From: Hemerocallis citrina
Taxonomy: Eukaryota; Streptophyta; Magnoliopsida; Asparagales; Asphodelaceae
Direction of reading: 5' to 3'
Assembly: GCA_017893485.1 (NCBI GenBank)
Contig: CM030368.1
Span: 171,743,004-171,807,003, forward strand
DNA: 64,000 nucleotides
Positions within the stretch are counted from its first letter, which is position 1, and each line of letters starts with the position of its first letter. Below, piece after piece: positions 1 through 12,359 of the stretch. The notes below the pieces were generated by a model that was not told where the DNA came from, made no database searches, and saw only the letters and a program-made list of their open reading frames with translations. The translations under genes were made by a program, and so were the position numbers.

Positions 1-1993
1 TTGGACGGGTGTCTACAATATTTCAATGATGGGAATGACCTGTTATTGGATTGACAATGATTGGATTCTTCAAAAAAGAATCATATCACTTGCGGCGTTG
101 CCATATCCCTATGGTGGCGCTGAAATAGCAAACTGTATTTTAAAAATTTGTGATGTTTTTCATATTCGCGATAAAATTATGTGTATTAGTTTTGATAATG
201 CATCTAACAACAATGTAGCAATTAATACTTTAAAATCCGTATTAAACCCTCCATCTGACAATATTTTTCATGTTAGATGTGCATGTCATATTATAAATTT
301 ATGTATTCAAGGTGCATTAAAAATAGCCGATTTATATATAGTTAAAATTAGAAATTGTGTATATTTCATTGCATTAAGTTCAAGCGTATTACAAGAATTG
401 AGAGTTTGGTGTAGGCTTAAAAATGTATCTTTTAGAAAATTTCCAAAGGATGTTAGACACCGATGGAATTCTACTTTTGATTTACTACATGTTGTTACCG
501 AATATAAAGCAGTTGTAAATAATTTTTGTCTCGCATTTCATATGCCAAATTTTGAAATGACTCCCACCGATTGGTATTATGCCGAAGCTTTGTTGAAATT
601 TTTAAAACCGTTTAAAACCGCAACTTTAAAATTTTCAAAAACATATGAATCTAGTTCTAGTAGCATTTTTATTTCATTAGTTAGCATGATGCAAACATTT
701 AACGAAATGTTAAATGATCCCGATGTTGGTGAGATTGTAAAATCTGCATACAAATTTTTTTTAAAGTATTGTTTTTCTCCTCCTATGTTGATTTGTATTG
801 CTACCGCTATGGATCCTCGTATCAAATTAGAAGGTACGAAGAGTTTGATTGAAATATTTTTTGCATTACTTGAGGAAAATGTAGAATTAGTAATTGATTA
901 CGCTACTTTTTTAGTTCAGTTTGAATCTACATTAAATAACTTGTATGATTATTATGATACACGTTTTGCTTCTAGTAGTACAACTTCTGTAGTTAGTTCT
1001 TCTTCTAGTACTTCTAAAGGTAAGGGTAAGAGTAAATTTGATGATAGAACATTTAATTTACTTGAACAAATTCAATCAAAAAAACCTAGGACTAATCAAC
1101 CAAATGAATTAAATTGGTATAACCAACAAGATTCTGAGCCTTCTTCTTCTCCACTAGATATTTTACAATGGTGGAAAGACCATGAACACACTTTTAGTAT
1201 TCTGTCAATTATGGCTAAAGATTTACTAACTCCTCCTGTCTCTACAGTTGCTTCTGAAAGTGCAATTTCTTCAAGTGGCAGAGTTCTAACTGATTACAGT
1301 AATCGCTTGAAGCCGGACACGTTAGAGATGCTCATTTGCACAGAAGACTGGCTGAAGGCTTAAAATAGGACACAAGGGAAAGCACTATCAACGTCCACAA
1401 GTGGGAGCAACTCGCCGGAAGAACAACAACAACAACAACAATAATAGCTTTGCTTGTAATAGCAACTCAACCGACACGTTAGAAATTGTATTATATCTTT
1501 GCTTGTTATGTTAAATTAGAAAATTTGGTGTCAATTAAAATTGTATATAAGAAATATGTTAGTGTATAAAACATATTTGTGAATTGAATTCTTCATTTCA
1601 TTAGAAATTGTGAAAATTATATAACTTAAATTCATATGAATAATATTTCAATATTTTTTTGCCAATTTCACTCTTCCAATCTTATTATTATTATTACGAT
1701 TTTTAATATTTATTAGTATTATACTATTATTAGTATTATTATTATTATTAATATTTTAAGTTAAAAATATTAATAAAAAAACCTAACTATCTAAACGGGC
1801 CAACCTACGGGTCGACCCGACTCGACCCGGGTTGGACCCTAAAGGGTTCACGGGTTGGGCGGGTCGCCTAAAACAACTTTAGGCCTGGCCCGGCCCGGCT
1901 AAGTCGCCAAACCGGTCCTAACCCGCCCAAGTCAAGGTCTAACCAGGGCGAGTTCGACCCGGCCCGGCCCGTTAGACCCGAATGCCAACCCTA
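1..1993 (+). mobile_element. hAT DNA transposon, right part with 3' terminal repeat
   Basis: The element contains the transposase, an AT-rich 3' region with ATT microsatellite (1680-1760), and GC-rich subterminal repeats of CGGGCCGGGCC and GGGTCGACCC type (1790-1980). Read on the minus strand the end is TAGGGTTGGCATTCGGGTC, a typical hAT terminus, ending at 1993. The left end and the 8-bp target duplication partner are outside the window. Confidence 0.75.
2..1363 (+). CDS. hAT-family transposase, 5' part outside the window
   Basis: The frame is open from base 2 to a TAA stop at 1361-1363, so the N-terminus (where plant hAT proteins carry a BED zinc finger) lies outside the window. The first in-frame Met is at 26, but coding clearly begins upstream. 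Visible hAT hallmarks in order: an RNase-H-like region with FDNASNN, then CACHIINLC, then RHRWNST, a central region resembling the hAT-like RNase H domain, and a C-terminal dimerisation domain with LDILQWWKDHE, then TVASESAISSSGRV and LICTEDWL. No frameshift or stop interrupts the roughly 450 residues. The protein would cut and paste its own element in the nucleus. The uninterrupted frame and adjacent terminal repeat suggest a fairly recent element; activity cannot be judged without the N-terminus and left end. Confidence 0.9.
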   Translation, partial: WTGVYNISMMGMTCYWIDNDWILQKRIISLAALPYPYGGAEIANCILKICDVFHIRDKIMCISFDNASNNNVAINTLKSVLNPPSDNIFHVRCACHIINLCIQGALKIADLYIVKIRNCVYFIALSSSVLQELRVWCRLKNVSFRKFPKDVRHRWNSTFDLLHVVTEYKAVVNNFCLAFHMPNFEMTPTDWYYAEALLKFLKPFKTATLKFSKTYESSSSSIFISLVSMMQTFNEMLNDPDVGEIVKSAYKFFLKYCFSPPMLICIATAMDPRIKLEGTKSLIEIFFALLEENVELVIDYATFLVQFESTLNNLYDYYDTRFASSSTTSVVSSSSSTSKGKGKSKFDDRTFNLLEQIQSKKPRTNQPNELNWYNQQDSEPSSSPLDILQWWKDHEHTFSILSIMAKDLLTPPVSTVASESAISSSGRVLTDYSNRLKPDTLEMLICTEDWLKA

Positions 1994-2870
1994 GGCGTAT
2001 CTGAGTTTAAGGGGGCCCTAAGCAAGTTCTCAAATGGGGTATTTTGCAAGTTGATAAAATAAAAATGACAATTATTTAAATACAAACAAACTTGGAGTCT
2101 TGAAGGACATACTATTTAAATGAAAATTAATTTACATATATGCTTCCAAAAAATATTTAATTGATAACGTACGTATTTTACATGAAATGCCTCATGGCAA
2201 AAAGAAACTCGGACAAACTCTAAGGAAGAAGCGGCAGTGATTTTATTCTGAATTGCATGTTGCCTGAGAGAATGAAAATGATGAACGAGAGAATTAAAGA
2301 GGAATAGAACCTTAAAAAAGAAAATGTTCAAAACATACAAGTAAACACTCGTTGAGTTTGTGTACATTAAGATAAAATATTGAGCTGACATGATTGAAGT
2401 ATATCTATAATGCTATTTTGAATGCTTTAGAGGATACATTTTGGTTTTATCAAATGTCTCTTATATTTTTGCATTTTTGAAGACAATCCTAGTATTCCTT
2501 TCATTAACAGATACAAAATTTAGAAGAAAGGGAAAAGAAGCAAACAAAGCAAACATGTGTATGCACTTGAAGATTACATTATCACAAAGAGGTAAATATG
2601 TTATATTAGATAACACAGTCAGAATGAAGTGATGATGAATATATGTAAATGAGAATACTAGTTGGAAGCTTAAAATGTAGAATAATCATATGCATTTGAA
2701 GATTTGGTTAGAAATTTATTATAAACATGTAAATATGATATAGATATACCATAGAAATTGAAAAAATATCATACAATGACATGCATGGGCTAAGTGAAAA
2801 GTAATATTAAATATAAAAATTGGTAAAATGACATGTATGACTATGTGAAAAATAATTTAAAAATTAATTA

Positions 2871-3979
2871 GGGTGCGTTTGGCCTAGCTTTTTTGGACTT
2901 TAAAGCTACTTCAGAAGGAGAAGCCAGAAAGTAGAGCTTTGAAATTAAAAGCTCAAGCTGTTTGGATAGTCAGCTTTTTTTTTTTAACTTTAAAGCTACT
3001 TTAAAGCTAGAAGTTGTTTGGCATAAGATATCAATTGTAAGCTACTTTTATACTTAATTTAAGTACAATACACATTTAAACTGTATACGCACGAAATGAT
3101 TGACCACAACAACAAAGTCATCACTACTCAACCATATACCAGTCTACCACAATCATCAAAATCGTGCATTCAACCTCAACAAAACCTACATTTCATCATT
3201 CTAATCCCTCTCCCTTCTCCATTCCACCATTGTCGACCACCACATTACCATCGCTGCCGCTCCTCTGTTCCGCCATTACTTCCTCTTCACCCCGACTTCC
3301 CGAAGTGCCGCACTCCACTGCTCCAACCCATCGAAGGCCTTCGACTGCTCCTGGCTCCCCCCATCTTCCTCGCCATCGAAGCCTCGCCCTCAGCTCGTCG
3401 ATATCCCTTTCCTCAACCGCAGGCGAAGAACCCATCTTCCCGTCGCTCAACCCAGCGATGCTCGAAACTTCGAATCATCTCGTCGAGCTCCACAGTCGTC
3501 GATTCCATCGCTTCCCAGTCGCGCGCCACCTTCAGTCCCCCCCCCCCCCCCGCGCTCGAGCTCCGCCGCCGAAGCACTCCGACTTCTCCCCTCCAGTCTC
3601 GCCTTCCAGTCGCATCGCCCAACCTCCAGCTTCGCCGTCGACCCATCGCTGAAGTCGCGCGACCTCGCCCAGTCTTTTTCTAGGGTTTATCGATGACAGA
3701 TTTGGAGTTTTTGGAGAATGGTTCGAGGAAGGAGGAAGGGGCGTTGAAGTTGAAGTTGAAGGTCTGAACTCTGAAGGGATTAGGAGAACAGTAGGAAAAA
3801 AAAAAAAAAGGAGAAGCCAGAAGCCAGAAGTAGATCTAGAGGGCTTCTTTTGGAGCTCCTTTTCTTTATAAAAAATAAGCTACTTCTACTTTTTTGGGGC
3901 TTTTCAAAATATGTGTTTGGCCCAGCTTCTCCTTCTAAAGGAGAAGATAAGCTAATTTTAAGCTGGGCCAAACGCTACC
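2871..3979. mobile_element. PIF/Harbinger-like non-autonomous element with GC-rich cargo
   Basis: The termini are GGGTGCGTTTGGCC at 2871 and, read from the right, GGTAGCGTTTGGCC ending at 3979. They are flanked by TTA on both sides (2868-2870 and 3980-3982), the 3-bp target typical of PIF/Harbinger. Subterminal AAAGCTACTT and GGAGAAGCCAG motifs occur in inverted orientation. The ends are AT-rich, but 3160-3690 is GC-rich, CT-rich on the plus strand, and open in two plus frames (195 and 162 codons), ending near the plant-typical TTCTAGGGTTT. No transposase is present. The cargo may be a captured gene fragment; I recognise no protein domain in it. Confidence 0.65.
3160..3690 (+). other. GC-rich cargo segment of unknown origin
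   Basis: Composition changes abruptly from AT-rich transposon ends to GC-rich sequence with Ser/Pro/Arg-rich translations in both plus frames and long open frames on the minus strand too. That is what GC-rich sequence gives by chance, so the open frames alone are not evidence of a protein. A C-run lies at 3538-3550. Confidence 0.4.
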
Positions 3980-3982
3980 TTA

Positions 3983-4055
3983 GCCCATGAGGTTTTGAAC
4001 CTACAACCTTCATGTTATTAACACAACTCTAACCAAAAGAGTTAATAGGCCAATT
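3983..4055 (-). repeat. tRNA-like (SINE-head-like) sequence
   Basis: On the minus strand an A-box-like TTTTGGTTAGAGTTG (4025-4040) is followed by a B-box-like GGTTCAAAACC (3991-4001), at roughly tRNA spacing. This resembles the head of a plant SINE. No SINE tail or flanking duplication was found. Confidence 0.35.
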
Positions 4056-4202
4056 ATTGTTTCAAATTTTAGATAATACAATATAATCGTATCTGAAACT
4101 AATTATATTTTTATAAAACATTGTAAATACTTAAAAAATATGGGGCCCTATAAAATTGGGGGCCCAAAGCAGTTGCTTGTGCTGCTTGGGCTCAGATCCG
4201 CC

Positions 4203-4716
4203 AATGATGGGAATTAATTATTTTAAGATTTTGTTTTGGAATATATATTATTTTTTAAAAAATAGTTTTGGGGAGAATTTTTTCTATACAATGAATTTTC
4301 TTTATACGTTTGCGAAAAAAAATTACTTTTTATGAACTTCCTTTTTGATTTTTTTAAGTTATTATGTTGAAGAATATTTATTTTTTCTTTTTTGGGTAAG
4401 AAATCTTAATAGAATAGGAATGTGCTCTAAGGTAGATAATTGTATTGCATGACAGTGGTAACTTTTTCTTTGTTTTTCTTTGTTTTTTCTTTTTCTGAAA
4501 ATTCAGAGCTGTCGGAATAATTTTTTTTTAGTATGAATAGCATTACTGATTGGAAAGTCTTTTTTGGGTAAAGAATAAGGCCCAATTTGAAAGGAAAAAA
4601 AAAACATCTTTTAGACGGAGGTAAGGGTGTCCAACCTGATGATAGCAGATCTTTACCTACTACGTCAATAGATCTGTATAAGTAGGAAATAGTTACAGTG
4701 TTTTTGGAATTCAAAT
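4203..4716. other. AT-rich sequence, no feature seen
   Basis: This stretch is A/T-rich with homopolymer runs. I see no coding region or terminal repeats. Confidence 0.5.
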
Positions 4717-4724
4717 CCTATGTG

Positions 4725-5007
4725 TAAGGCTGCTAACGAGCCGAATAAAGCCGAGTATCTTGAAGTTCGAGCTCGGCTCGTTAAGCAATCGAGTTCAGTT
4801 TTCGAGCTCGAGCTTTTCTCAAGCTGAGCTTTGACCGAGCTTTGACCGAGTTCGAGCCGAGTAGCTCGCGAGCTTAGCCTAATAATTACAAAAGCCCAAG
4901 CTCGAGCTCGGCTTGTTAAGCTATCGAGCTCGAGCTCATCTCGAATCGAGCTTTGACCGAGCTTTGACCGAGCTCGAGCCGAGTAGCTCGGTTCGTTTGC
5001 AGCCCTA
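4725..5007. mobile_element. hAT-type MITE rich in GAGCTCGAGC
   Basis: The 283-bp element has terminal repeats TAAGGCTGCTAACGAGCCGA on the left and TAGGGCTGCAAACGAACCGA on the right (read inward). An exact 8-bp target duplication, CCTATGTG, flanks it at 4717-4724 and 5008-5015. The interior has two similar halves, each with GAGCTTTGACCGAGCTTTGA and multiple palindromic GAGCTCGAGCTC blocks. It has no coding capacity. Confidence 0.9.
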
Positions 5008-5084
5008 CCTATGTGTATCTTAACTTTGAGCGTAAAACGTTAAAATACCTAGACAAGTTTCTAAACGGATCTTAGTTTTACAAC

Positions 5085-5388
5085 CACCAACTAAAACTTG
5101 GCTATCTTAACTACGCCGAAGTGGTACTCATCCAAAAAAGAGGATTTCAGGAAAGTTTGTGACTTTAGACTGATCAGTCTACTTAATTGCTCAGTCAAAA
5201 TCATCACCAAAATCCTAGCATCACGACTCGGTAAAGTGATTGATAGATTGGTTGGAAAGGAACAATTGGGTTTCATTAGGAGTAAATGCATCTTGGACTG
5301 TGTTGCAACGACCGAGGAGATTATATACAATTGTCACTCTACAAACTCCAAGAGTTACCTATTGAAGATGGATTTTCAGAAGGCTTAT
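5085..5388 (+). pseudogene. LINE1 reverse transcriptase fragment 1
   Basis: Translation shows DFRLISLLNCSVKIITKIL, then QLGFIRSKCILDCVATTEEI and MDFQKAY, matching the fingers/palm region of plant LINE reverse transcriptases (canonical DFRPISL and FxKAYD). A frame change occurs near 5110. The coding sequence stops at solo LTR C1 and resumes at 8229 within the same FQKAYD motif. Confidence 0.85.
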
Positions 5389-5959
5389 TGTAGCGCCCCG
5401 AATTTCTAATAAGATATCTTAGAAAATACGTAGTACAATCCCAGCGATCCACTTCAATACAATATTAAACATAACCAACACCACTAAAATTTTCAACATT
5501 TATTACAACAAACTTTTACAAATCACAGCAGAATTCAAAATAACTCAAACAATGTTTTCCTTTTATTTACAACACAAACTTATCTTAAAACTGCTATTAC
5601 AAATTTACACAAACTCTTAAGAATCAATTATATCTCAAAACCACTCAAGCATCCCATCTCCAACTTTAAGCAATAACATGCAACATATGAGGCTAGAGAT
5701 GATCCCTAACCCCCAAACTAAAGGGGTCAGCCATAAATGGTGTGAGAGATATAAAAATAAACAAACCACATAAAAGATCATATCTCATAAATTCTGAAAC
5801 AACAGGTACTAAATAAGAATATTGGAAGTAAGAAATGACAGTAACATAAAACATCAAGTGGCACTAAGCTAAGTGTCAGGTGTAGAAAACAGGAAAAACC
5901 ACGTGCATAAGACCAAGCCAAGAAAACACAATTTCTATATGCAGACTCTCTAATGCGTA

Positions 5960-6000
5960 CTTGTCGAAGTCCATCCCATTCTACATAGGTTCGGTGCAAG
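5960..6000. other. Conserved LTR hairpin, copy C1
   Basis: CTTG pairs with CAAG, and CGAA with TTCG. The inner CTATG arm is shortened by a small deletion relative to other copies, leaving CATCCCATTCTA as the loop. Confidence 0.65.
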
Positions 6001-6774
6001 CCCTTAACGTCTTCACTTCATAGGGTTCAATTCTCGCGTTATGAACTAATCCTAACACGATGACTACTACGAGATAAAGATAAACTATGGATAATATCTC
6101 ATGCCTGATAATTTCGGAGATGGATCCCACACCCAAGATATTTCACTTGAATAATTCCGGAGATCATCCCACACCGGAACATTGACACTCCACCACACGA
6201 ATACCACATGTGCTTCACCTCGACTCCGATAATTCCGGAGATCAATCCCACACCACAAGTAGTTACCGTGATAATTGCGAAGATTGTCCCACACCACAAG
6301 ACTGTGATAATTCCGGAGACATATCCCACACCACTAATAATCTACTATGATAATTTCGGAGATTAAATCCCACACCGAAAGCCATATTGAGGTTCTTGAC
6401 TCATGTTCCCATTCATCATATCACCACTAGTGCTTGTCCTTATCATTTTTGGGTTAATTAAGTACTTAACGAACCTCCTAGAGTGGTATACCCTACCGGC
6501 CTAAATTCAAAACTCAATAACTGAAATGCCACAATGGGCCTCGACAAATAACTCAACACCGGTATACTAGGGTCACACACCTCTAGAGACTCAAACTCAA
6601 AAAGTCTAAACCGAAGTTCCACTGAGCAAAGTGGCTCAATTGAATGTCTCAAATCAGATACTTACAAAGTCAATTGCTTAATCAAATATTGAACTGAAGG
6701 TCAAGTATATACTGAATCATCTGAAAAACTAATCATTCGAAATAGCACTAAAGTTTACAAAGATCCTTCAGTAC

Positions 6775-7125
6775 CAGTCGACTTATACTGTAGTAAGTCG
6801 ACTGTCCAGAAGACAATTTCCAAAATTTTACAAAAAATAAACTAAGTCATATAAGTCGACTTAAGAAAAGGAATCAGTCGACTTACCCGAGGTAAATTCC
6901 AATAATCTTCTCAAAATTATTCTAAGTATACAAGTCGACTTAAAGGAATCATAGGTCGACTGTCCAGAAGGACTAATAATTTTTACAAAAATAATTTCCT
7001 CAGCAAACCAGTCGACTGCCTATGAGCTAGGTCGACTGTCCAGAACGACTATTTCAAAGATTCTAAAAATACAGTGTCAGGCTCGTACCAGTCGACTGCA
7101 CAGTAGGCCAGTCGACTGTCGGCCT
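6775..7125. repeat. AGTCGACT palindrome array, copy C1
   Basis: About ten AGTCGACT or close variants occur, often in pairs 20-30 bp apart and followed by GTCCAGAA. The blocks recur at about 80-90 bp. Confidence 0.8.
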
Positions 7126-7615
7126 ACAGATTTCAAAATTTAGGTCTGATTACAAAATCAAGTCTGGAGTCTTCTAATGATTCAATGTTTATGAAAATAG
7201 TTCATATTCAGGAAAAATGATAAATCTCAACAAATCCTCATCATATATATATTTATATTACTCAAAATATCAAATATATCGAAATTCAAGTTCTCATGTT
7301 CTAAATCACAAATTCTTTCATTAGGGTTTTACAAGATCTAACTTTCTTTCACAAATCTAAATCAAAATCTGATTTATAAATTCAACGTCCAGGTGTTCAT
7401 ACTCAAATCTTAACATGCCTTTAGCAACACAATTTAATAATAAAGATCTACTATTCCATCCACAATTATTCACGTGATTCATACCACAATACAACATCTA
7501 TATCGTTCACAACATCAAATCAATACATTAATGATACTTGCACACATAGATCAACAACAAGACAAATTTCTTTCATTCATAACATCAAATCAAACAACAA
7601 AACAAATTTTTATAT

Positions 7616-7753
7616 CACTCACCTTGAATTGAGGAAAGTCCACGAAAAAAGTTATCCCCTTTGCTAGATCCAAAACTCCTTTCTCCACCAAAATAAATCT
7701 CCACAAAATTCTGTATATTCTCACCATGACGGCTAGGAAAAATTCTCTTAAAT
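7616..7753 (-). promoter_or_regulatory. TATA-like box and 5' splice donor, C1
   Basis: On the minus strand TATTTAAG (7753-7746) is followed about 125 nt later by CAAG|GTGAGTG (exon end at 7623), in the same arrangement as the other family C LTRs. Confidence 0.55.
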
Positions 7754-8228
7754 ATCCGGGATGAATATTAGGGTTTTACCCCGCTTTTGCAAAACAATCC
7801 TTTCCAAAATACAACTTACATATATAGTTCTAGTTTTGGGAATTCAATCAAAATTCATTTAAATTAGGGTTTAAAAGAAAATATACTTCTAAATCTCAAC
7901 CAATACTGATCCAAACATCCAGAATATACATTTGCACTTTAACCCTTAAAAATGTCAGATTTGCAAAAAGGTCCTTCTTTTCTCAAAAATTGCAAATGGT
8001 CCCAATTAATTTCAGAAAAATGTGGAAAAATGCTAATTAAATCTCAAATATTAAATAATGATTTTTCATAAAGAAAACTAAATTTTCAAACTTCTTATAA
8101 AAGTATTTGCACGTGTTTTGCACGTGTAACAAGATAAATTTTTCTGAAAATATTCATTAAATCGCCAAAAATAAATTTAAATTCATTTTCAAATATAAAA
8201 ATAGTATTTGAAAATACAGGGTCCTACA

Positions 8229-8818
8229 CTTATGACTCAGCTGAGTGGGAATGTGTGTTTGAAACTCTTCACGGTATGAGATTTGGCCCTAGATGGATCA
8301 ATTGGATTCAACAGTGTCTCAACACGAGTCGAACTTCCATTATAGTTAATAGGAGTGATGGCCACCCGTTCTCCTGCAAACGGGGCCTACGCTAAGGCAA
8401 CCCACTATCCTCTCTAGCAGAAGCTCTACAAGAAAGGATGGATTTCCCATGTGGGTCATAGCAGAAACCAAGCAGGTTGCTCAATTCTCAAATATGCGAA
8501 CGATACAGTATTGTTTGGTAACGCAGAATCAAAAGACAATGACCTTCAAAGAAATATTGTATTGCTTTAAACTCTGGTCAAGATTACAGGTGAATTTTCA
8601 CAATAGTAGCATCATCCCCATTGCACTTTCTGACAAAGATGTGCAAGACCAGAGCATGAGGGACTTGGTATCATTGATCTATCAAGGACATGAACCTCAC
8701 CCTACTAGATAAATGGTGGTGGAAAATCTACCATCCAATGGTGAGGGTTGACAAGATTCAGTCTAGAAATACCTTAGGGGTAAAGGACCGAGATTGCAGG
8801 GTTTCCACGTATGACATA
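8229..8818 (+). pseudogene. LINE1 reverse transcriptase fragment 2
   Basis: The reading resumes with a YDSAEWECVFETL-like stretch, then GPRWINWIQQC and FSCKRGLR. After a deletion the catalytic box appears as YANDT (canonical YADD), then DMNLTLLDKWWWK. Stops and frame changes show it is dead. It ends at the ACATA target of solo LTR X. Confidence 0.82.
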
Positions 8819-10001
8819 TGTCACGCCCCGCTTCCCATTATACGAAAATACGGGCACACAACTGAGGCTCAGCGAATGATATAAGTATAACAACTCATAT
8901 TATCCATAAGCGGTACAATACCAGCAAGCTCAACAAAACAACAATAATCACAGGAACAAGAATATAATACAATAACCAATATCTGGAATACAAGAACTTA
9001 CAATAAGTCCGTGAATAAACAATCCAATAAGTAGTTCACCAAGTTTCTTCAGTATCCCATTGCTGTACCTGTATAATATTTACTCAAAAGAAAGATAGAT
9101 GGTACCTGTTAGAGCAAGTAACGGGCCGCAAGTAGTACAAGTAAAATAGGAATAGAAAACAAGGCATAACAGGGAAAGCAATAAGAACTGGGAATTCAAA
9201 TACGGAACAAACATGATAACGAGAAACAATATACATAACAAGAAGGAAACAATAACTGAGCAAGTCTCAAAATATAACCAATCGTGAATAAGGAATCATG
9301 TAACGAAAACATGTCATGTAAACAGGAATCATGCAATTTATAAACAGGTAACATGTAACTTGCAAACAGAAATCATGTAATCTTGTAAACAGGTATCATG
9401 TAAACTTATAACAGGTAACATATAACTGGAATCATGAGTCATGCTTGTGTTCAGTGTTAATCTCAAGTCCAACAATCTTTTGTAAATCCTAATTAATGCA
9501 CGCAATTCTGCATCTCATACCACAAATTCGGGTGCATACAATCAAGTTAATATTTAGACTCGAGTGGTGCAACACCTTAGAATTTTAAATAATGTTTTTG
9601 GAATTTATAAATAAATTAAAGTGAATTTTGGTGATTTAATAAACGTTTTTCCGAAATTACCTTTTTGTACGTACAAAACACGTGCAAATATTTTTTGGGG
9701 AAACAAAGTCAGGAATTTTAATTGGGAGACCAAATATTTGTTAGTGAATATAATTTCAAATTTCTAGGATTTTATAAATCACAATTGGTATTTTTCGCAA
9801 ATATTGCTAAATAAGGGGGTCTTTTTTGCAAAAGTGCCACTTGGACGCAAAATTTTGAAAGTCGGTATTTTTTTGGGTTGCATTTGTGGCCATCCTGATC
9901 TGGGGGGGATTTGAGAAAATTAAATACTACCCCATTTGATTTATCCAACTACCTAATATGATGAGTTTATATATGTAAAGAGATTTCTTAAAAGGGTATT
10001 T

Positions 10002-10206
10002 TATAAAATCTTCTCAAAAACCCTAAGGTGTATCACGGCCTATATCTAGAGGACAGCAGCCGTTTCCCTACTATTGTGAACCCAGATTTTGATTCTTCAA
10101 ATATTTTTCTTCCTTGGAGTTGGATCTTGAAGCTTTGCAAAGGGAGAAGAGAGAAGGCTTTCTTATTTCTTTATTTTCTTCAAGTTAATCTCTTTTAAAG
10201 GTGAGT
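10002..10206 (+). promoter_or_regulatory. TATA-like box and 5' splice donor, C2
   Basis: TATAAAAT lies at 10002-10009 and TTAAAG|GTGAGTG has its exon end at 10200. The donor survives in an otherwise diverged copy. Confidence 0.55.
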
Positions 10207-12315
10207 GATGCTTTTGTTTTAATTTTATATTTGTTCAGTATGATGGCTTGTTTAGTAGAATGCATGCTAGAGGATTTTATAGTTGTTGTAGGAGATGAAT
10301 GTGATGGGTGAGTAGAAATTCTTTAGTTATTATCTATTTATTTGATGAATTGATTATATGTTGTGAAATAAGATGATTAATTGAATGGATTGCATGTTGA
10401 GATCTTATTGAATTATAAATTGATGATTTAAGTGAATGAATAATCGAAATAAAAACATCATGAATGAATTAGAATCAATGTGTGATCTTGTATGCATTGT
10501 TGGCCGAAAGTTTACTTTTATCACAGATTCGATTTTTTTCTACATATCATGCTTGTTTAATCGCGTATGAATTGTTGAAGAATGTGTATGAGACTTGTAG
10601 GTTTGCCATCTAGTTGATAAAGATCAAATTTTTATTCGTATGAAAGTTGTTTGCCCTAATTGTCAAATTATTTCATGTATGACTAGTATGCAATACCATG
10701 ATAATCCCTTATATGTATATGAGCGAATGATGAACTATTAGTTGATGTTTTCCCTCTTTATTCGTTGTTTTGACTGGAATGAGGAGATGGGTTGTTGTTG
10801 GTTTGGATCTACTGAGAAAAAGGAAGGACTTGAGTTTAGTTGAATGAAGATTTGAAATAATTGTTAATAAATGTCTACTTTTCGATGATTCTCGGTATAT
10901 GTATTCACCTTTCATGTAAAAGAAGTAATTGTGACTGCATTATTGATAATCAAGTGATTTCATGAAAGAGTCTTCCTTAAATCTTTTGTTCAATACTATG
11001 ATTATAATTTGAGATCTTATGAACTTTTGAAAGAATTTTATTGAGTTAGTTTTGGCCAAGATTGTGCCTAATATATTGTAGATTTTATCAGGAGAAACCA
11101 AGTAATTATTCATATATAATCATATATCAGTTTTTGAAAGAATTGCAAATTTGGTTGTAGCAGACTTGACATGTCAGTCGGCCACATCGCTTTTTAACGC
11201 GAAATTGCAGTCAACTGTCGTGCTTAGTCTGTAGCCTTTTTATGATGACGGTCGACCGCAGCAATTGCACTACGCTTGACGGTCGACTGCCATCTCTTCG
11301 AATGTTTTTGGATTCTTTGAGCACTGCCGGTCGACTGCAGTAGTTTCCACTATGGCTGTCGGGTCGACTGACACTGCTTGACTGTTTCTGTTCATTGCAA
11401 AGTTTCGTTTCGTGAACGATTATTTTATTTAAATTTTAGAAATACTGATCCTCTGTTCTCTAGAGTGTTTAGATCGACATTACTGGTCATTTCAGAAAGT
11501 TTGTATTCTCAATTTGATTATGTATTTAAATTCTACTTTGGTGTTTTTTTTATAAAAAGGGTTATGTGTTTTTGAATCGAAGAGTATTCCATTATGAGTA
11601 ATCCTCTACTAATTGCTTCAATTTTGATTGAGTTGTTTCTGCTTTATTGAACGAATGATACAGTTATGGCTGCACATGGAGGTGTTCAGTTTTAATTGTT
11701 GGATTTTTTTAGGAAATCCCCCTTTTGAACTATTTGACTATAATTTATATGATCGAAATAAAGGGTTGAGATGAGATTTTGTGTTGTGAGTCTCTAGAGG
11801 TTAAATGGGACCCTTGTATACCGGCAGTTGAGATTTTGTGGAAATTGACTAGTTGGGATCTTCATTCCTAGTTTAGTTATGATAAGTCCGGTTGGGTACA
11901 CCAACTCTAGGGGAGATCGTAAAATAATTAATAATAACAAACCTAAGGACAGACACTAGTTGGAGTTGTGACGAAATATGAGCAAACATGGGTAGGGGGC
12001 CTCATATGGTCAGCGATGGGAGACAGTTACACTGATTATTGGGGTGTGATCACTCGCGATGTGGCTGGTCTTCCTGATTATCGGGATCGAGGCGACGTCC
12101 GTGGGATGTTTGCGTGATGAGGTACCATGTGCTTTGCGGTGTGAGTTTCATTGCCTGACCTTCGGGGTGCAAGCACTTGCATTGGGGGATTGATTCCACT
12201 GATTACCGGGCCATGGACTAGATACTCACGGGACATCTAAATCATAAATTAATCACTGTAGTAAGTTAGTTGCATAACGTGGGATATAACCTTATAAATT
12301 GGAGAACGACAAGGG

Positions 12316-12359
12316 CTTGTACCAGATCTATGTAGAATGAGGTGCATATATTCAGCAAG
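12316..12359. other. Conserved LTR hairpin, decayed copy C2
   Basis: The outer CTTG/CAAG pair and CTATGTAGAATG are retained. The middle stem is mismatched. Confidence 0.45.

Larger units (their letters stand above)
1994..4202. mobile_element. Possible non-autonomous TIR element, cut by the hAT element
   Basis: GGCGTATCTGAG at 1994-2005 faces CTCAGATCCGCC at 4191-4202, an inverted pair with one mismatch, and both sides carry nearby GGGGGCCC motifs. The left terminus abuts the hAT end at 1993, so the hAT element may have inserted into this element's terminal repeat. No coding capacity is seen. No 8-bp duplication could be confirmed, because the left flank is outside the window. The PIF/Harbinger-like element lies inside it. 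Confidence 0.4.
5389..8228 (-). mobile_element. Solo LTR C1 (family C)
   Basis: The 2840-bp sequence begins TGTAGCGCCCCG and ends GGTCCTACA on the plus strand, flanked by exact duplication CTTAT (5384-5388 and 8229-8233). It is homologous to both LTRs of element C4, fixing its orientation as minus. It contains the conserved hairpin (5960-6000), CCGGAGAT-type short repeats (6110-6380), AGTCGACT palindromes (6775-7125), a splice donor and a TATA-like box. No internal region is present, so it arose by LTR-LTR recombination. Confidence 0.92.
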
